A DNA stretch of 43,232 nt from positions 1-43,232 of the IMG/VR virus record IMGVR_UViG_3300021960_000159; one strand, 5' to 3'. The notes beneath the pieces were generated by a model that was given only the letters and a program-made list of their open reading frames with translations, was not told where the DNA came from and ran no database searches. The position numbers and the translations under genes were made by a program. How positions within the stretch are numbered: the first letter of the stretch is position 1; every line of letters starts with the position of its first letter. Below are positions 33,150 through 40,620 of the stretch, in pieces. Origin of the DNA: a virus.

Positions 33150-34547
33150 TTACGGTTGTTCTAACCAGGTAATAGATGCAAAACCAGTTTTACCGCCAAC
33201 CTTACTTGCTGCGCAAATTGTATATACATCTGAAGTCAAATCTGCAAAATCTGGTGAACCTGGGTTAGTGAATACACGACCCAATTGCAATTGAGCGCTG
33301 ATTGGCATATTAATTGGAGCCGCGCCGCCAGCAAAATAGCCCGAATAGATGATATCATCTCGGCCAAAATCGATTGATGTTGCCGCGTCATCTAATTCGG
33401 CACCGACCCAATCCGCATCTAAAATACCAAATGTAGCACCAGTCAATGTCCCATTACGAACAACGACAAAATACACACCTGAGTCATCTTCGGTGAAAAC
33501 TTGAAACGCCTGAGGAGCAACATAAGAATCAAGAGCTGCAGCCTTCAATCGAATACTCAGTAGAGGATAGAAGGTGTTTGCCACTGCAAGATTACCAGAA
33601 CCTACGGTCATTGTGGGTGGATTTGTCGACGTATTAATTGCTGATAATGAGTTATTTAATACACCGAGCTCTTCAACACCACCTTCAGCAACAACTGATG
33701 TTGAGGATTGAAATAAGTAATGATCAATATTATCAGTGTATTCAGGTAGAGCTTCTAATTCAAACCGAACTGGCAAATTAGGAGTCTTGGTCCAAGTGCC
33801 TTGAGTATTATTCGCGTTATAGACCGTATGAATTATATGTAATTCATTATCAATAGCAAACCCAAAACGAGTCATACCCGTGCCATACCATTCGTATTCA
33901 ATACAAAGCAATTGCTGTTTAGCAAAATCGAATGTTATACCGCTACGGCCTGTACCATCTAATTTATCACCGTTCCAGTTTTCACGACTGATCCGAATAG
34001 TTTCAACTCCATTCTTACGAATACAGCAAAAATAGTTATCACCACTGTCTTCAAAGTACATTCCGTTTTGGTCGTCGAATGTACCAATGCGTCTGCGGAT
34101 ACCAACTGTTCTTGGTTCGAATCTAATTGCCATTGAGGCAAACTGTTCTTTACCTGGAATGTAAGGAATGACACGTCGAGATTGTCGGACAACCTTATCA
34201 CCAATTGAAGTGACTCGCATGATCACAGATTTTTCTACGATAATATCACTACCTGGGTTTGTTGGATCAAACGATTCTGGCACTGCTGCATTATTATTGA
34301 TATAAGCTTCACCACCGCCAGTTCTTGTAGTTTGGAATGTGTCGTTATCAGCAAACGCGCTGAAAGAATTCCAGAATATTGTTTGAACACCAGATGTTTT
34401 TAAACGATTCTTTGAAGTAAAGTCTGGTCTCCAATCTGTGATTGCTCCAAACCTGTCAGCGATTACAACACCTTGAAAGTCTTCACGACCTGGCCATGTT
34501 GTATCTTTGCCTAAAAAATTCTGGGTATCTCTATTCCATTGAGCCAT
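33150..34547 (-). CDS. Putative virion protein, partial paralogue of the 929-aa protein
   Basis: 465 residues, no signal peptide, beta-rich. About residues 130-300 match the 16369 protein in order: VRQSRRVIPYIPG, RENWNGDKLDGTG, LLCIEYEWYGTGMTRFGF, HIIHTVYNANNTQG and SSTSVVAEGG. The N-terminus (WNRDTQNFLGKDTTWPGREDF) and C-terminus (AQLQLGRVFTNPGSPDFADLTS) are unique to it. It has its own late promoter at 34584, which supports a structural role although it lies on the opposite strand to the other virion genes. Probably a fibre, baseplate or head decoration protein. Confidence 0.7.
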   Translation of the reverse strand: MAQWNRDTQNFLGKDTTWPGREDFQGVVIADRFGAITDWRPDFTSKNRLKTSGVQTIFWNSFSAFADNDTFQTTRTGGGEAYINNNAAVPESFDPTNPGSDIIVEKSVIMRVTSIGDKVVRQSRRVIPYIPGKEQFASMAIRFEPRTVGIRRRIGTFDDQNGMYFEDSGDNYFCCIRKNGVETIRISRENWNGDKLDGTGRSGITFDFAKQQLLCIEYEWYGTGMTRFGFAIDNELHIIHTVYNANNTQGTWTKTPNLPVRFELEALPEYTDNIDHYLFQSSTSVVAEGGVEELGVLNNSLSAINTSTNPPTMTVGSGNLAVANTFYPLLSIRLKAAALDSYVAPQAFQVFTEDDSGVYFVVVRNGTLTGATFGILDADWVGAELDDAATSIDFGRDDIIYSGYFAGGAAPINMPISAQLQLGRVFTNPGSPDFADLTSDVYTICAASKVGGKTGFASITWLEQP

Positions 34548-34583
34548 GCTTACTCTCTAAATCAAAAGTGGTGGATGTCTGTA

Positions 34584-34591
34584 TATTTATA
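34584..34591 (-). promoter_or_regulatory. T4-type late promoter for the 465-aa structural gene
   Basis: Exact TATAAATA on the minus strand, 37 nt before the ATG at 34547 and overlapping the end of iscU. The plus strand also reads TATAAATG at 34588-34595, of doubtful meaning as no plus-strand gene follows. Confidence 0.8.
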
Positions 34592-34967
34592 AATGTTTTT
34601 TTCTATAGTCTTCTATCGCAGCTTTGATCGCATCTTCTGCAAGGACACTACAGTGGATTTTGACGGGTGGGAGGGCGAGTTCGTCTGCGATCTCGGAGTT
34701 GGTAATACTCCCAGCTTCATCAAGACTGCGACCTTTAACCCATTCGGTAAGAAGGGAGGAAGATGCGATAGCACTTCCGCATCCGTAGGTTTTAAACCTA
34801 GCATCTTCGATAATTCCATCATCATTTACCTTTATTTGCAATTGCATAACATCACCACAAGCTGGAGCACCAACCATGCCAGTGCCCACATCACTTGCTT
34901 CTTTATCCAGCTTACCTACATTGCGTGGATTGCTGTAATGATCCATGACTTGATCAGAATATGACAT
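34587..34967 (-). CDS. iscU: Iron-sulfur cluster scaffold IscU
   Basis: 126 residues, almost the length of bacterial IscU (128 in E. coli), and collinear with it. All functional residues are present: cluster ligands C37, D39, C63, H105 and C106, and the HscA-binding LPPVK (99-103). The scaffold receives sulfur from IscS, assembles a [2Fe-2S] cluster and hands it on with HscA/HscB. No other isc gene is in the window, so it must rely on host partners. Codons such as CTC GCC CTC CCA CCC GTC look more GC-rich than neighbours, suggesting acquisition from a host. It is the last gene of an apparently early operon; ATG overlaps the previous stop (TAATG). Confidence 0.96.
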   Translation of the reverse strand: MSYSDQVMDHYSNPRNVGKLDKEASDVGTGMVGAPACGDVMQLQIKVNDDGIIEDARFKTYGCGSAIASSSLLTEWVKGRSLDEAGSITNSEIADELALPPVKIHCSVLAEDAIKAAIEDYRKKHL

Positions 34968-35152
34968 TATTCCTCTTTAATCTTAATGAATTTTCTTCTA
35001 GATTTAGAAAAGTTTCTTAACGGCCTATTGAAGACTTTCTTTTCACCTCCAAGAGGCTGATAAGCAACCAAGTTAGTACCATTCTCTACCCAATATATTC
35101 CATTAGAAATCTTCTCGTCACCCCAGTCAGTCACTTCTTGCAATACTTCCAT
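34967..35152 (-). CDS. Small basic hypothetical protein
   Basis: 61 residues: MEVLQEVTDWGDEKISNGIYWVENGTNLVAYQPLGG, ending very basic (FNRPLRNFSKSRRKFIKIKEE). Beta-strand pattern then basic tail. Not recognised. Starts 1 nt after the previous stop; coupled to iscU by TAATG. Confidence 0.72.
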   Translation of the reverse strand: MEVLQEVTDWGDEKISNGIYWVENGTNLVAYQPLGGEKKVFNRPLRNFSKSRRKFIKIKEE

Positions 35153-35153
35153 A

Positions 35154-35351
35154 TTATTTCTCGTATTTAACTATAGTAAAAGCTTGAACAAAATCATTGC
35201 CTTCAGCTATCTTTACTTCTTCAAACTCTATTCTTTCGCCCTTTTTTAATTCTAAATCTCGAATTACTTGAAATGGAAGACGAATCATATCGCCCTTTTC
35301 GAGTTCGGCATAATATTTGTCTTTAACAAATATCATTTTTTCTTTAGACAT
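35154..35351 (-). CDS. Small hypothetical protein, possibly AbrB-like beta fold
   Basis: 65 residues: YAELEKGDMIRLPFQVIRDLELKKGERIEFEEVKIAEGNDF. The GDMIRLPxxVxxxLxLKKGERIEF pattern resembles the SpoVT/AbrB swapped-hairpin DNA-binding motif, though such a match in 65 residues is weak. Overlaps the previous stop (TAATG). Confidence 0.7.
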   Translation of the reverse strand: MSKEKMIFVKDKYYAELEKGDMIRLPFQVIRDLELKKGERIEFEEVKIAEGNDFVQAFTIVKYEK

Positions 35352-35638
35352 TAATGTTCTCCGCTTTCGTCTACGTCATTACCACCGGTAAGATACACAG
35401 ACTTTTTAAACTTATCGAAGTCTTCATAAATTAAAGTTGGTAAAGTTGCGCCATGAAGAATTCTAATCAACGTTGTTTTCAGTTCTTCTAAGCTCGAACC
35501 AAGAAAAGGAGATGGATCTCGTGTGATTGCAATTTCTTCCATTTGTTCATTATAATGAACTTCATGAACCGCAAAAACATCTCGTTCACCATCACTACTT
35601 TTTCTTTTAACAATTCTATGATTCCATTGTGCACTCAT
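35351..35638 (-). CDS. Hypothetical protein
   Basis: 95 residues, beginning MSAQWNHRIVKRKSSDGERDVFAVHEVHYNE, which reads as an antiparallel sheet; then a helix (SLEELKTTLIRILHG) and an acidic tail. GAGGAG before the start. Not recognised. A 36-nt gap separates it from the upstream gene, without a promoter match. Confidence 0.72.
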   Translation of the reverse strand: MSAQWNHRIVKRKSSDGERDVFAVHEVHYNEQMEEIAITRDPSPFLGSSLEELKTTLIRILHGATLPTLIYEDFDKFKKSVYLTGGNDVDESGEH

Positions 35639-35674
35639 TCAATCACTCCTCAAATAAAAAAACTAAACAAAAGA

Positions 35675-35911
35675 CTATTTATCAAGCAAATAGTCTTTTT
35701 CGGTTTCAAGAATAACATAATCCCCAAAATAGTGATCAAACGTTTTAACTAAATGATCATATTCGCCAGCTTGCATTTCAAGTGCAATCATATCTCCATT
35801 CATACAAAGCTGTCTAGCTAACTTTCTAGCATACCCTAGGAGTATAAAGGCGTTACCTTCTGGACCATCTAGATTGATAGTCATGTCTCTAGATCTACGA
35901 GTTCTAATCAT
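35675..35911 (-). CDS. Hypothetical protein (MTINLDGPEGNAF type)
   Basis: 78 residues: MIRTRRSRDMTINLDGPEGNAFILLGYARKLARQL, then EYDHLVKTFDHYFGDYVILET. The NLDGPEGNAF block is familiar from small phage proteins of unknown function (recollection). ATG overlaps the preceding stop (ATGA). Confidence 0.75.
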   Translation of the reverse strand: MIRTRRSRDMTINLDGPEGNAFILLGYARKLARQLCMNGDMIALEMQAGEYDHLVKTFDHYFGDYVILETEKDYLLDK

Positions 35912-36054
35912 ACTTGTGCATCCTCACTTTCTATTAAATTAAGAACAAAATCCAACGCATCGAGATAACCTTCATCATAATCACCGCTCTTGGTTAACTC
36001 CATTAACTCCATTTTTTCACTAAGAACGAACTTGATATGATCAACTATAATCAT
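35908..36054 (-). CDS. 48-residue acidic hypothetical protein
   Basis: MIIVDHIKFVLSEKMELMEL followed by TKSGDYDEGYLDALDFVLNLIESEDAQV, two amphipathic helices. Coupled on both sides by ATGA overlaps with the 36051-36305 and 35675-35911 genes, which supports it as a real gene despite its size. Function unknown. Confidence 0.68.
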   Translation of the reverse strand: MIIVDHIKFVLSEKMELMELTKSGDYDEGYLDALDFVLNLIESEDAQV

Positions 36055-36305
36055 ACTGCATACTCCGTATTTGATTTTAAAAACCATCTTTCAAGCGTTT
36101 CTTCATCAGTGAGGATATACGCAACGGTCTTCTTGACTTTAGCAAATCGAAATCCTTGATCTCCACAGAGTGTGTTGCCAACCCACACCTTATGTAGATA
36201 CTCAGGAAACATACCAGTGTCATTAACACTGTATTCAAAGTAGTTACCTACTTCCTTTTCAGTAAAACAACCTATTGGTGCTACCGTGTGGTTATAATAT
36301 GCCAT
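36051..36305 (-). CDS. Hypothetical protein
   Basis: 84 residues: MAYYNHTVAPIGCFTEKEVGNYFEY, KVWVGNTLCGDQGFRFAKVKKTVAYILTDEETLERWFL. Mixed alpha/beta, no motif recognised. Start overlaps the preceding stop (TAATG); stop overlaps the next start (ATGA). Confidence 0.7.
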   Translation of the reverse strand: MAYYNHTVAPIGCFTEKEVGNYFEYSVNDTGMFPEYLHKVWVGNTLCGDQGFRFAKVKKTVAYILTDEETLERWFLKSNTEYAV

Positions 36306-36658
36306 TATGCCACCTCTACTTGAGTAAACCCATAACCATCAACCATGAAAAATGAACCTTCACTTTCGATGATATCACCAATGCTTATTGAATGCATCCT
36401 TTCTGATAAACGCTCCATTGGACGACCTGTGTTGCCAATGAAGAAAACATCATCGAGATCTTCAGCTTCAACCTTAGCAACTTTCGAATAAAGATTAAAG
36501 TAGTGAGGCTTGAATTCCTCGCTACCACGAAACTTAACATCGCGGTGACATAGAATTGCATCTTTGAACTCGCCAAAATTTCCATCCCAACCAACGCTGT
36601 TGAGCTTATCACTTGCTGCATTTGAAAGGTGCTGTTGGTAGATAGTGAAGTTTGTCAT
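36305..36658 (-). CDS. Hypothetical protein, possibly YodL-like
   Basis: 117 residues from MTNFTIYQQHLSNAASDKLN; GAAAAGGA in the shared leader selects this ATG over one five codons earlier. The C-terminal GRPMERLSERMHSISIGDII with FMVDGYGFTQVEV resembles the end of YodL-type domains (MHSLSVGDVI). The rest (FKDAILCHRDVKFRG, YFNLYSKVAKVEAEDLDDVFFIGN) fits a phage relative of that family. First gene of the iscU operon. Confidence 0.72.
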   Translation of the reverse strand: MTNFTIYQQHLSNAASDKLNSVGWDGNFGEFKDAILCHRDVKFRGSEEFKPHYFNLYSKVAKVEAEDLDDVFFIGNTGRPMERLSERMHSISIGDIIESEGSFFMVDGYGFTQVEVA

Positions 36659-36691
36659 GTTTTTCCTTTTCAATTTAATTAATATGAGACT

Positions 36692-36721
36692 ATTCTACAC
36701 CAGTTGAACGGAAAAGTACAA
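36692..36721 (-). promoter_or_regulatory. Sigma70-like promoter, GTAC class, for the iscU operon
   Basis: Minus strand TTGTAC (36721-36716), 18-nt spacer, TAGAAT (36697-36692), then the shared leader. Spacer CCGTTCAACTGGTG is identical to that of the 38382 promoter. Heads the eight genes 36658 to 34587. Confidence 0.78.
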
Positions 36722-36746
36722 TTATTTTAAGTTTTATTTTCCTAAT

Positions 36747-36790
36747 AAAAACAACCACTTACACATATACCATCATAAGTGGTTGTTTTT
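36747..36790 (-). terminator. AT-rich hairpin of the hairpin-promoter module, copy C
   Basis: Perfect 15-bp arms AAAAACAACCACTTA (36747-36761) and TAAGTGGTTGTTTTT (36776-36790), 14-nt loop. Core identical to copy A. Closes the DUF932 unit and lies 26 nt from the -35 of the next promoter. Confidence 0.8.
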
Positions 36791-36799
36791 AAACGAAAA

Positions 36800-36955
36800 T
36801 TATGTGTTATCGCCATCAAAGTATTTAACTTTTGCTTTATTAAAGGCTTCATTGGCCCCTTTGACCTTACGATCAAAGAAGTCAAATCCACCTTTTGCAC
36901 TAATAAAGCATGCTATGACAACAAAGAGCATGAATGTATATACTATCAGATCCAT
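36800..36955 (-). CDS. 51-residue membrane protein
   Basis: MDLIVYTFMLFVVIACFISA is a transmembrane helix, followed by the charged tail KGGFDFFDRKVKGANEAFNK and YFDGDNT. Starts 2 nt after the DUF932 stop, ends 10 nt before the hairpin. Function unknown. Confidence 0.72.
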   Translation of the reverse strand: MDLIVYTFMLFVVIACFISAKGGFDFFDRKVKGANEAFNKAKVKYFDGDNT

Positions 36956-36957
36956 TA

Positions 36958-37917
36958 CTACGCCGCCTCTGCAAATTTGAGGGCGGTATTGAGTGCATCA
37001 ACCTTTCGCTTAGCGTTAACACCAAACCAGGCTGAAGACATTCGAGTGTCTTCAGATCTACCAAGTTGATGATCAGCCAAGTAGGTTACTGCGTTATAAG
37101 CATTCCACCAAGTTCCAGGACGGAATTCAGCACCTGGTTGAGACTCAACGATGTCAAGCGCCATTAATCCAGATCGAGAAAGAGTTTTTCCTTCTTTGTT
37201 AGACTTGCCGAAAACATTAATAAGGAATCTTTCAAAATCGTGATCGGTGTACTTCTTTTCACCAAGGATTTGAGCAGCTTCTTTAAAGCTATCAAGCTTA
37301 GCCTGGCCAATGCCAAGAATTCGCTTGACTTCATTAGCGTCAAATTGACGTCGATGATTGACTCGTACTGAAGGCTTACCAACTTCGTTGAGTGCAACAA
37401 CGAGAGTATTATTACATACAACTCTTTCAGCTACAAACTTAATGTCGATAGACTTGCCATAAGTGTGAGGATTTGAAAAAAGCAAGTAGCCTTTTACTTC
37501 ATCTCCACCAAAAAGCTCGAAGCCTTCACGTACATCTGCAAGAGCCCACACAATACGACCATCTTTGAGAGAGCCTGCGGTATCCATTTGCATGTCACCA
37601 CTACTTACAAACTCAGAGAAAAAGTCAAATGCATCGGCATTTTGTACAGGCTTCCAGTCTTCTCCAATCATAGGAGCGAGAACACTGTTGTCTGAAGTTC
37701 GTACCAAAGCGTTAGTTCCAGTAGGAACTTGCTTAGATCCAATTTGAGCAAACGTAGGAACTGTTTCTACTTCCCAATCGAGACCTGCAGCCACCATCAT
37801 TTCTTGTGGTGTCAGATCATCTCCAACTGGAGTTCCAAGATGATGCCAAGGACGACCCTTTGACATTCGATAAGCCATTTGAGCTTCGCCATTGATAATT
37901 TCAAGTTCGTGTGCCAT
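36958..37917 (-). CDS. DUF932 phage/plasmid-like protein (TIGR03299 type)
   Basis: 319 residues. N-terminal AYRMSKGRPWHHLGTPVGDDLTPQEMMVAAGLDWEVE, FVAERVVCNNTLVVAL and the C-terminal GTWWNAYNAVTYLADHQLG are the typical blocks of this family, widespread on phages and plasmids and of unknown biochemical role. Full length by family. Start overlaps the previous stop (TAATG). Confidence 0.9.
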   Translation of the reverse strand: MAHELEIINGEAQMAYRMSKGRPWHHLGTPVGDDLTPQEMMVAAGLDWEVETVPTFAQIGSKQVPTGTNALVRTSDNSVLAPMIGEDWKPVQNADAFDFFSEFVSSGDMQMDTAGSLKDGRIVWALADVREGFELFGGDEVKGYLLFSNPHTYGKSIDIKFVAERVVCNNTLVVALNEVGKPSVRVNHRRQFDANEVKRILGIGQAKLDSFKEAAQILGEKKYTDHDFERFLINVFGKSNKEGKTLSRSGLMALDIVESQPGAEFRPGTWWNAYNAVTYLADHQLGRSEDTRMSSAWFGVNAKRKVDALNTALKFAEAA

Positions 37918-38135
37918 TAGATAAATACCTCCTTTTCAAAAGTAACATATTCAGTATCACCCACCATTCGTGAGACAGCAAACCCTTCAATGATTGGTTC
38001 CTCGTCATGAGCGAATGTGCGTTCTTCAAAAAACACTTCATCGATTGTGCCTCGAACAAACTTACCATCTTTTTTAAACTTAACTAATTGACCTACTTCA
38101 AACATCATTTTATCGTCACCTATATGAGTAATCAT
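37917..38135 (-). CDS. Small hypothetical protein, SH3-like beta pattern
   Basis: 72 residues from MITHIGDDKMMFEVGQLVKF; chosen because GAGGA lies upstream and it overlaps the preceding stop (TAATG). FEVGQLVKFKKDGKFVRGTIDEVFFEE reads as a small barrel. Not recognised. Confidence 0.7.
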   Translation of the reverse strand: MITHIGDDKMMFEVGQLVKFKKDGKFVRGTIDEVFFEERTFAHDEEPIIEGFAVSRMVGDTEYVTFEKEVFI

Positions 38136-38344
38136 TATACAGTCCTCAAAGAAACATCTTTCACTTCCCAAGCCGCTTCAAAGGCATCAAAACCTTCGGC
38201 CACCCGAGTGTTACATAAAGACTCATCATTTTTCAATGCAGTCCATAAAGTCTCAGGCAAAACCTGATGACGTGCTGCCCGTCGATCAGCGACATAGTCG
38301 GCATAGGTATCAAAAGAGGCAGCGGTTGCTGTTGTTTTCATCAT
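38135..38344 (-). CDS. Small hypothetical protein
   Basis: 69 residues: MMKTTATAASFDTYADYVADRRAARHQVLPETLWTALKND, ending AFEAAWEVKDVSLRTV. Helical; not recognised. First gene of the DUF932 unit, behind the 38382 promoter and its GAAAAGGA leader. Confidence 0.72.
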   Translation of the reverse strand: MMKTTATAASFDTYADYVADRRAARHQVLPETLWTALKNDESLCNTRVAEGFDAFEAAWEVKDVSLRTV

Positions 38345-38381
38345 GTCTTTGTTTCCTTTTCAATTTAATTAATATGGAGCT

Positions 38382-38411
38382 ATTCTACACCAGTTGAACG
38401 GAAAAGTACAA
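38382..38411 (-). promoter_or_regulatory. Sigma70-like promoter, GTAC class, for the DUF932 unit
   Basis: Minus strand TTGTAC (38411-38406), 18-nt spacer, TAGAAT (38387-38382), shared leader CATATTAATTAAATTGAAAA. Nearly identical to the 36692 promoter. Confidence 0.78.
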
Positions 38412-38437
38412 TTTTTTTTCAAATAAAATTTGTTTTG

Positions 38438-38479
38438 AAAACAATAAGTTGCGTTAGAACCAAGGTAAGTTGTTGTTTT
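38438..38479 (-). terminator. AT-rich hairpin of the hairpin-promoter module, copy D (imperfect)
   Basis: AAAACAATAAGTTGC (38438-38452) pairs with GTAAGTTGTTGTTTT (38465-38479) with two G-U wobbles and one G-G mismatch. It abuts the stop of the 38480 gene and lies 27 nt from the next -35, as in the other copies. Confidence 0.62.
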
Positions 38480-38863
38480 TTAATGGATTGTTTCTTCTGC
38501 TGAATTCCAGAGTTGAGTAGCCATAGTTCCTACGTGGGCGCCATATCCCTGTTTGATGAGATCTATAACATTAATGAACTTATCATCACCATCGACTATT
38601 TGCGCGGTGATATTGACTTGAGCAGCAGTCGATGTAAACATTTCCATCGCGAAAAGCTGTGCTGACATTTTTGTTGGAAAAGTAATAGCATGATCAAAAT
38701 CATAAGGATTTTGTTTTGAAAAAAGAGCGTATAAAGAAAGTTGTTGCTCAAAGTTTTGATGTACTTTAACAAGATCTTTCCATTCGGTACCTATTTCATC
38801 TGGAGAATAAGTCCCTAAAAAGATACCTCTCTTTTTGTCAACTAAGATCCATCTCTTTTTCAT
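38480..38863 (-). CDS. Hypothetical protein
   Basis: 127 residues: MKKRWILVDKKRGIFLGTYS, PYDFDHAITFPTKMSAQLFAMEMF, DDKFINVIDLIKQGYGAHVGTMATQLW. Alpha/beta, soluble. Not recognised. Overlaps the upstream nuclease gene by 26 nt; last gene of its unit. Confidence 0.72.
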   Translation of the reverse strand: MKKRWILVDKKRGIFLGTYSPDEIGTEWKDLVKVHQNFEQQLSLYALFSKQNPYDFDHAITFPTKMSAQLFAMEMFTSTAAQVNITAQIVDGDDKFINVIDLIKQGYGAHVGTMATQLWNSAEETIH

Positions 38864-39527
38864 ACATATACCCGTATCTTCTACGTGTTTTTAAGAATTC
38901 TTTAAGATAATCGTAAACATTTATTTTAAAGACTTGAGGTTCTGAATCGTCTACACCAATTAAGATAACACCTTGCTTAATTGGTATTTCTGTTCTTTCA
39001 TAAAATGCGGCAGCGTAGAATGCTACTTGCATAAAATAACTTTGAATTTTATCTTCTGTTTTTACACGCTTTGATGTTTTAAAATCAATAACAGAAAGTT
39101 CTCCGTCAAACTCAGCGATACAATCAACCTGCCCCGCAGTTCGTAAATGATCAGAATAGAGAAATGCTTCTTGAAAATAAACGTTGTCAATAGACTTATC
39201 TATAACACTCTTCATTGTGTTAAACATAAAAAGATTTGCAGGTTGTGCTTTTACTGAAAAGTCTTCTACATTGTCGATGTAGTCTTCACAGAGTTTGTGA
39301 ATAGACGTTCCACGAGATGAAGCTTGTCGAGCAATTTTATTTGCAACTTCTTCTCCGACGCGTTTACGCCATTCCATCAATTCCTTTTTACCGATGATTG
39401 ATAATACAGTAGTGACAGAAGGATAAGCATCACCATCTTCGGTGAAATACTTTCTTCCTGAGTCTGTTGTTTTACGACTGAGCCTAGGGAGTTCAATCCC
39501 ATGATCTACATGATTAAAAGTTTTCAT
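38838..39527 (-). CDS. PD-(D/E)XK nuclease (MGME1/exonuclease type)
   Basis: 229 residues. AYPSVTTVLSIIG and RGTSIHKLCEDYI are typical of the Cas4/RecB-like exonuclease group; catalytic residues are D135 (GQVDCIAEF) and D148-x-K150 (VIDFKTSK), followed by the YFMQVAFYAAAF helix with Q167. Such enzymes degrade or process DNA ends in replication and recombination. Shine-Dalgarno weak; starts 8 nt after the PAAR stop. Confidence 0.88.
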   Translation of the reverse strand: MKTFNHVDHGIELPRLSRKTTDSGRKYFTEDGDAYPSVTTVLSIIGKKELMEWRKRVGEEVANKIARQASSRGTSIHKLCEDYIDNVEDFSVKAQPANLFMFNTMKSVIDKSIDNVYFQEAFLYSDHLRTAGQVDCIAEFDGELSVIDFKTSKRVKTEDKIQSYFMQVAFYAAAFYERTEIPIKQGVILIGVDDSEPQVFKINVYDYLKEFLKTRRRYGYMYEKEMDLS

Positions 39528-39535
39528 AATTTAAA

Positions 39536-39862
39536 TTAGCCAATTGTTACTTTTGTTGCTGAACCAGTAATAGTTCCAGCGTCTGCTGGGTCTCCAAATC
39601 TTGCGGCGGCAATACCGCTGAGTGTTACTTTCGATGATCCTTCAATAATTACTGCATTTGTGTGAGGTACACAAGTACTTGAGCCGATTGTGTGAGTTGG
39701 ATCTATTATATCGCCAACAACTGCACCAAGCTTACCCTCAATCGTAACATTTTGATTAAGCATTGGTGCAGTGTTAGCTGTATCTGCAGGACCGATCTTA
39801 GATACGGCGTCGCATCCATGACCGGTCGCTATTGCATCTCCTTGTCTTGCTGCTAATGGCAT
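39536..39862 (-). CDS. PAAR-domain tail-spike tip protein
   Basis: 108 residues. N-terminal MPLAARQGDAIATGHGCDAVS and later VVGDIIDPTHTIGSSTCVPHTNAVIIEGS, ending RFGDPADAGTITGSATKVTIG, the repeated beta-turn pattern and His/Cys metal ligands of PAAR proteins. These sharpen the central spike of contractile tails (T4 gp5.4 equivalent). A virion part within an otherwise replication/metabolism operon; start overlaps the PhoH stop (TAATG). Confidence 0.9.
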   Translation of the reverse strand: MPLAARQGDAIATGHGCDAVSKIGPADTANTAPMLNQNVTIEGKLGAVVGDIIDPTHTIGSSTCVPHTNAVIIEGSSKVTLSGIAAARFGDPADAGTITGSATKVTIG

Positions 39863-40620
39863 TATACTACCTTTAAGTATCTTTCCGGATTTAAACCTTC
39901 TTTAGCGAGTATATATTCTCTGACAAGACCAGAACGAACAATGTCGCTAATACCAAAATGAACAACCCTAAACGATGGTATTTTTTCAAGAACATTAATA
40001 AACTCTGGTAAACCAGTAACATCCATTTTGTGTCGATTTGTTGCTAAATCATCTTGCTTCGTGTCACCGCAAAATATGATTTTAGAACATTCTCCTACTC
40101 GTGTAATAATACTATCAAGTTCATGGTATGTCATAGACTGGCACTCATCTACAATGATAATAGAATTATCAAATGTTAAACCTCGTACAAACGAAGAGGT
40201 TGTGAACTCTACCATATTTTTTTGTTTAAGAATTTCCCACGCATCTCCTCTTTGAAAGAGATCTTTTGTAATGTCTGCATAGGGTGTTGTGAATACTGCT
40301 TCCTTCTGAGCTTTACTTCCGGGCATAAAGCCTTGTTCACGTGTTTGTACGGCTGAACGTACTATAATAAGTTTTTCGTACTCTCTATTCTGGAGTATGT
40401 CTTTTAAACCTAGATACATGGCGCACATTGTTTTACCTGTACCTGCTGTACCAATTGCCGCTATATTATAGCCATGTCGGTAATCGATAAACATCTCTTC
40501 TTGAGATGCCGTCATTGGATCAATACGTCGCATACCAAATTTATTGTTTACTACGTAATTTAAATTACTTTCATTTCTCCTTTTTTCTTTCCGTGAAAGT
40601 CGACGTTGTTGTTTAGACAT
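39862..40620 (-). CDS. phoH: PhoH-like P-loop ATPase
   Basis: 252 residues. Walker A GTAGTGKT (57-64), Walker B IIIVDECQ (154-161), and the family block VRSAVQTREQGFMPGSKAQKE and FCGDTKQDDL. The N-terminal 20 residues are strongly basic (RRLSRKEKRRNE). PhoH proteins are NTPases linked to RNA metabolism and common in marine phages; the exact role is unsettled. Very strong GAGGAGGT Shine-Dalgarno. Confidence 0.94.
   Translation of the reverse strand: MSKQQRRLSRKEKRRNESNLNYVVNNKFGMRRIDPMTASQEEMFIDYRHGYNIAAIGTAGTGKTMCAMYLGLKDILQNREYEKLIIVRSAVQTREQGFMPGSKAQKEAVFTTPYADITKDLFQRGDAWEILKQKNMVEFTTSSFVRGLTFDNSIIIVDECQSMTYHELDSIITRVGECSKIIFCGDTKQDDLATNRHKMDVTGLPEFINVLEKIPSFRVVHFGISDIVRSGLVREYILAKEGLNPERYLKVV

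Noticed and set aside
34588-34595. TATAAATG as a plus-strand late promoter
   Set aside because: Variant octamer overlapping a perfect minus-strand one; no plus-strand gene follows.
34593-34964. 123-aa plus-strand reading frame opposite iscU
   Set aside because: The minus strand gives full-length IscU with all active-site residues; the plus frame has no promoter, Shine-Dalgarno or known motif.
35685-35692. GATAAATA on the minus strand as a late promoter
   Set aside because: It lies at the 3' end of one gene just before the next gene's stop context, has a first-base mismatch and would read into the end of the 35675 gene region without a suitable downstream start.
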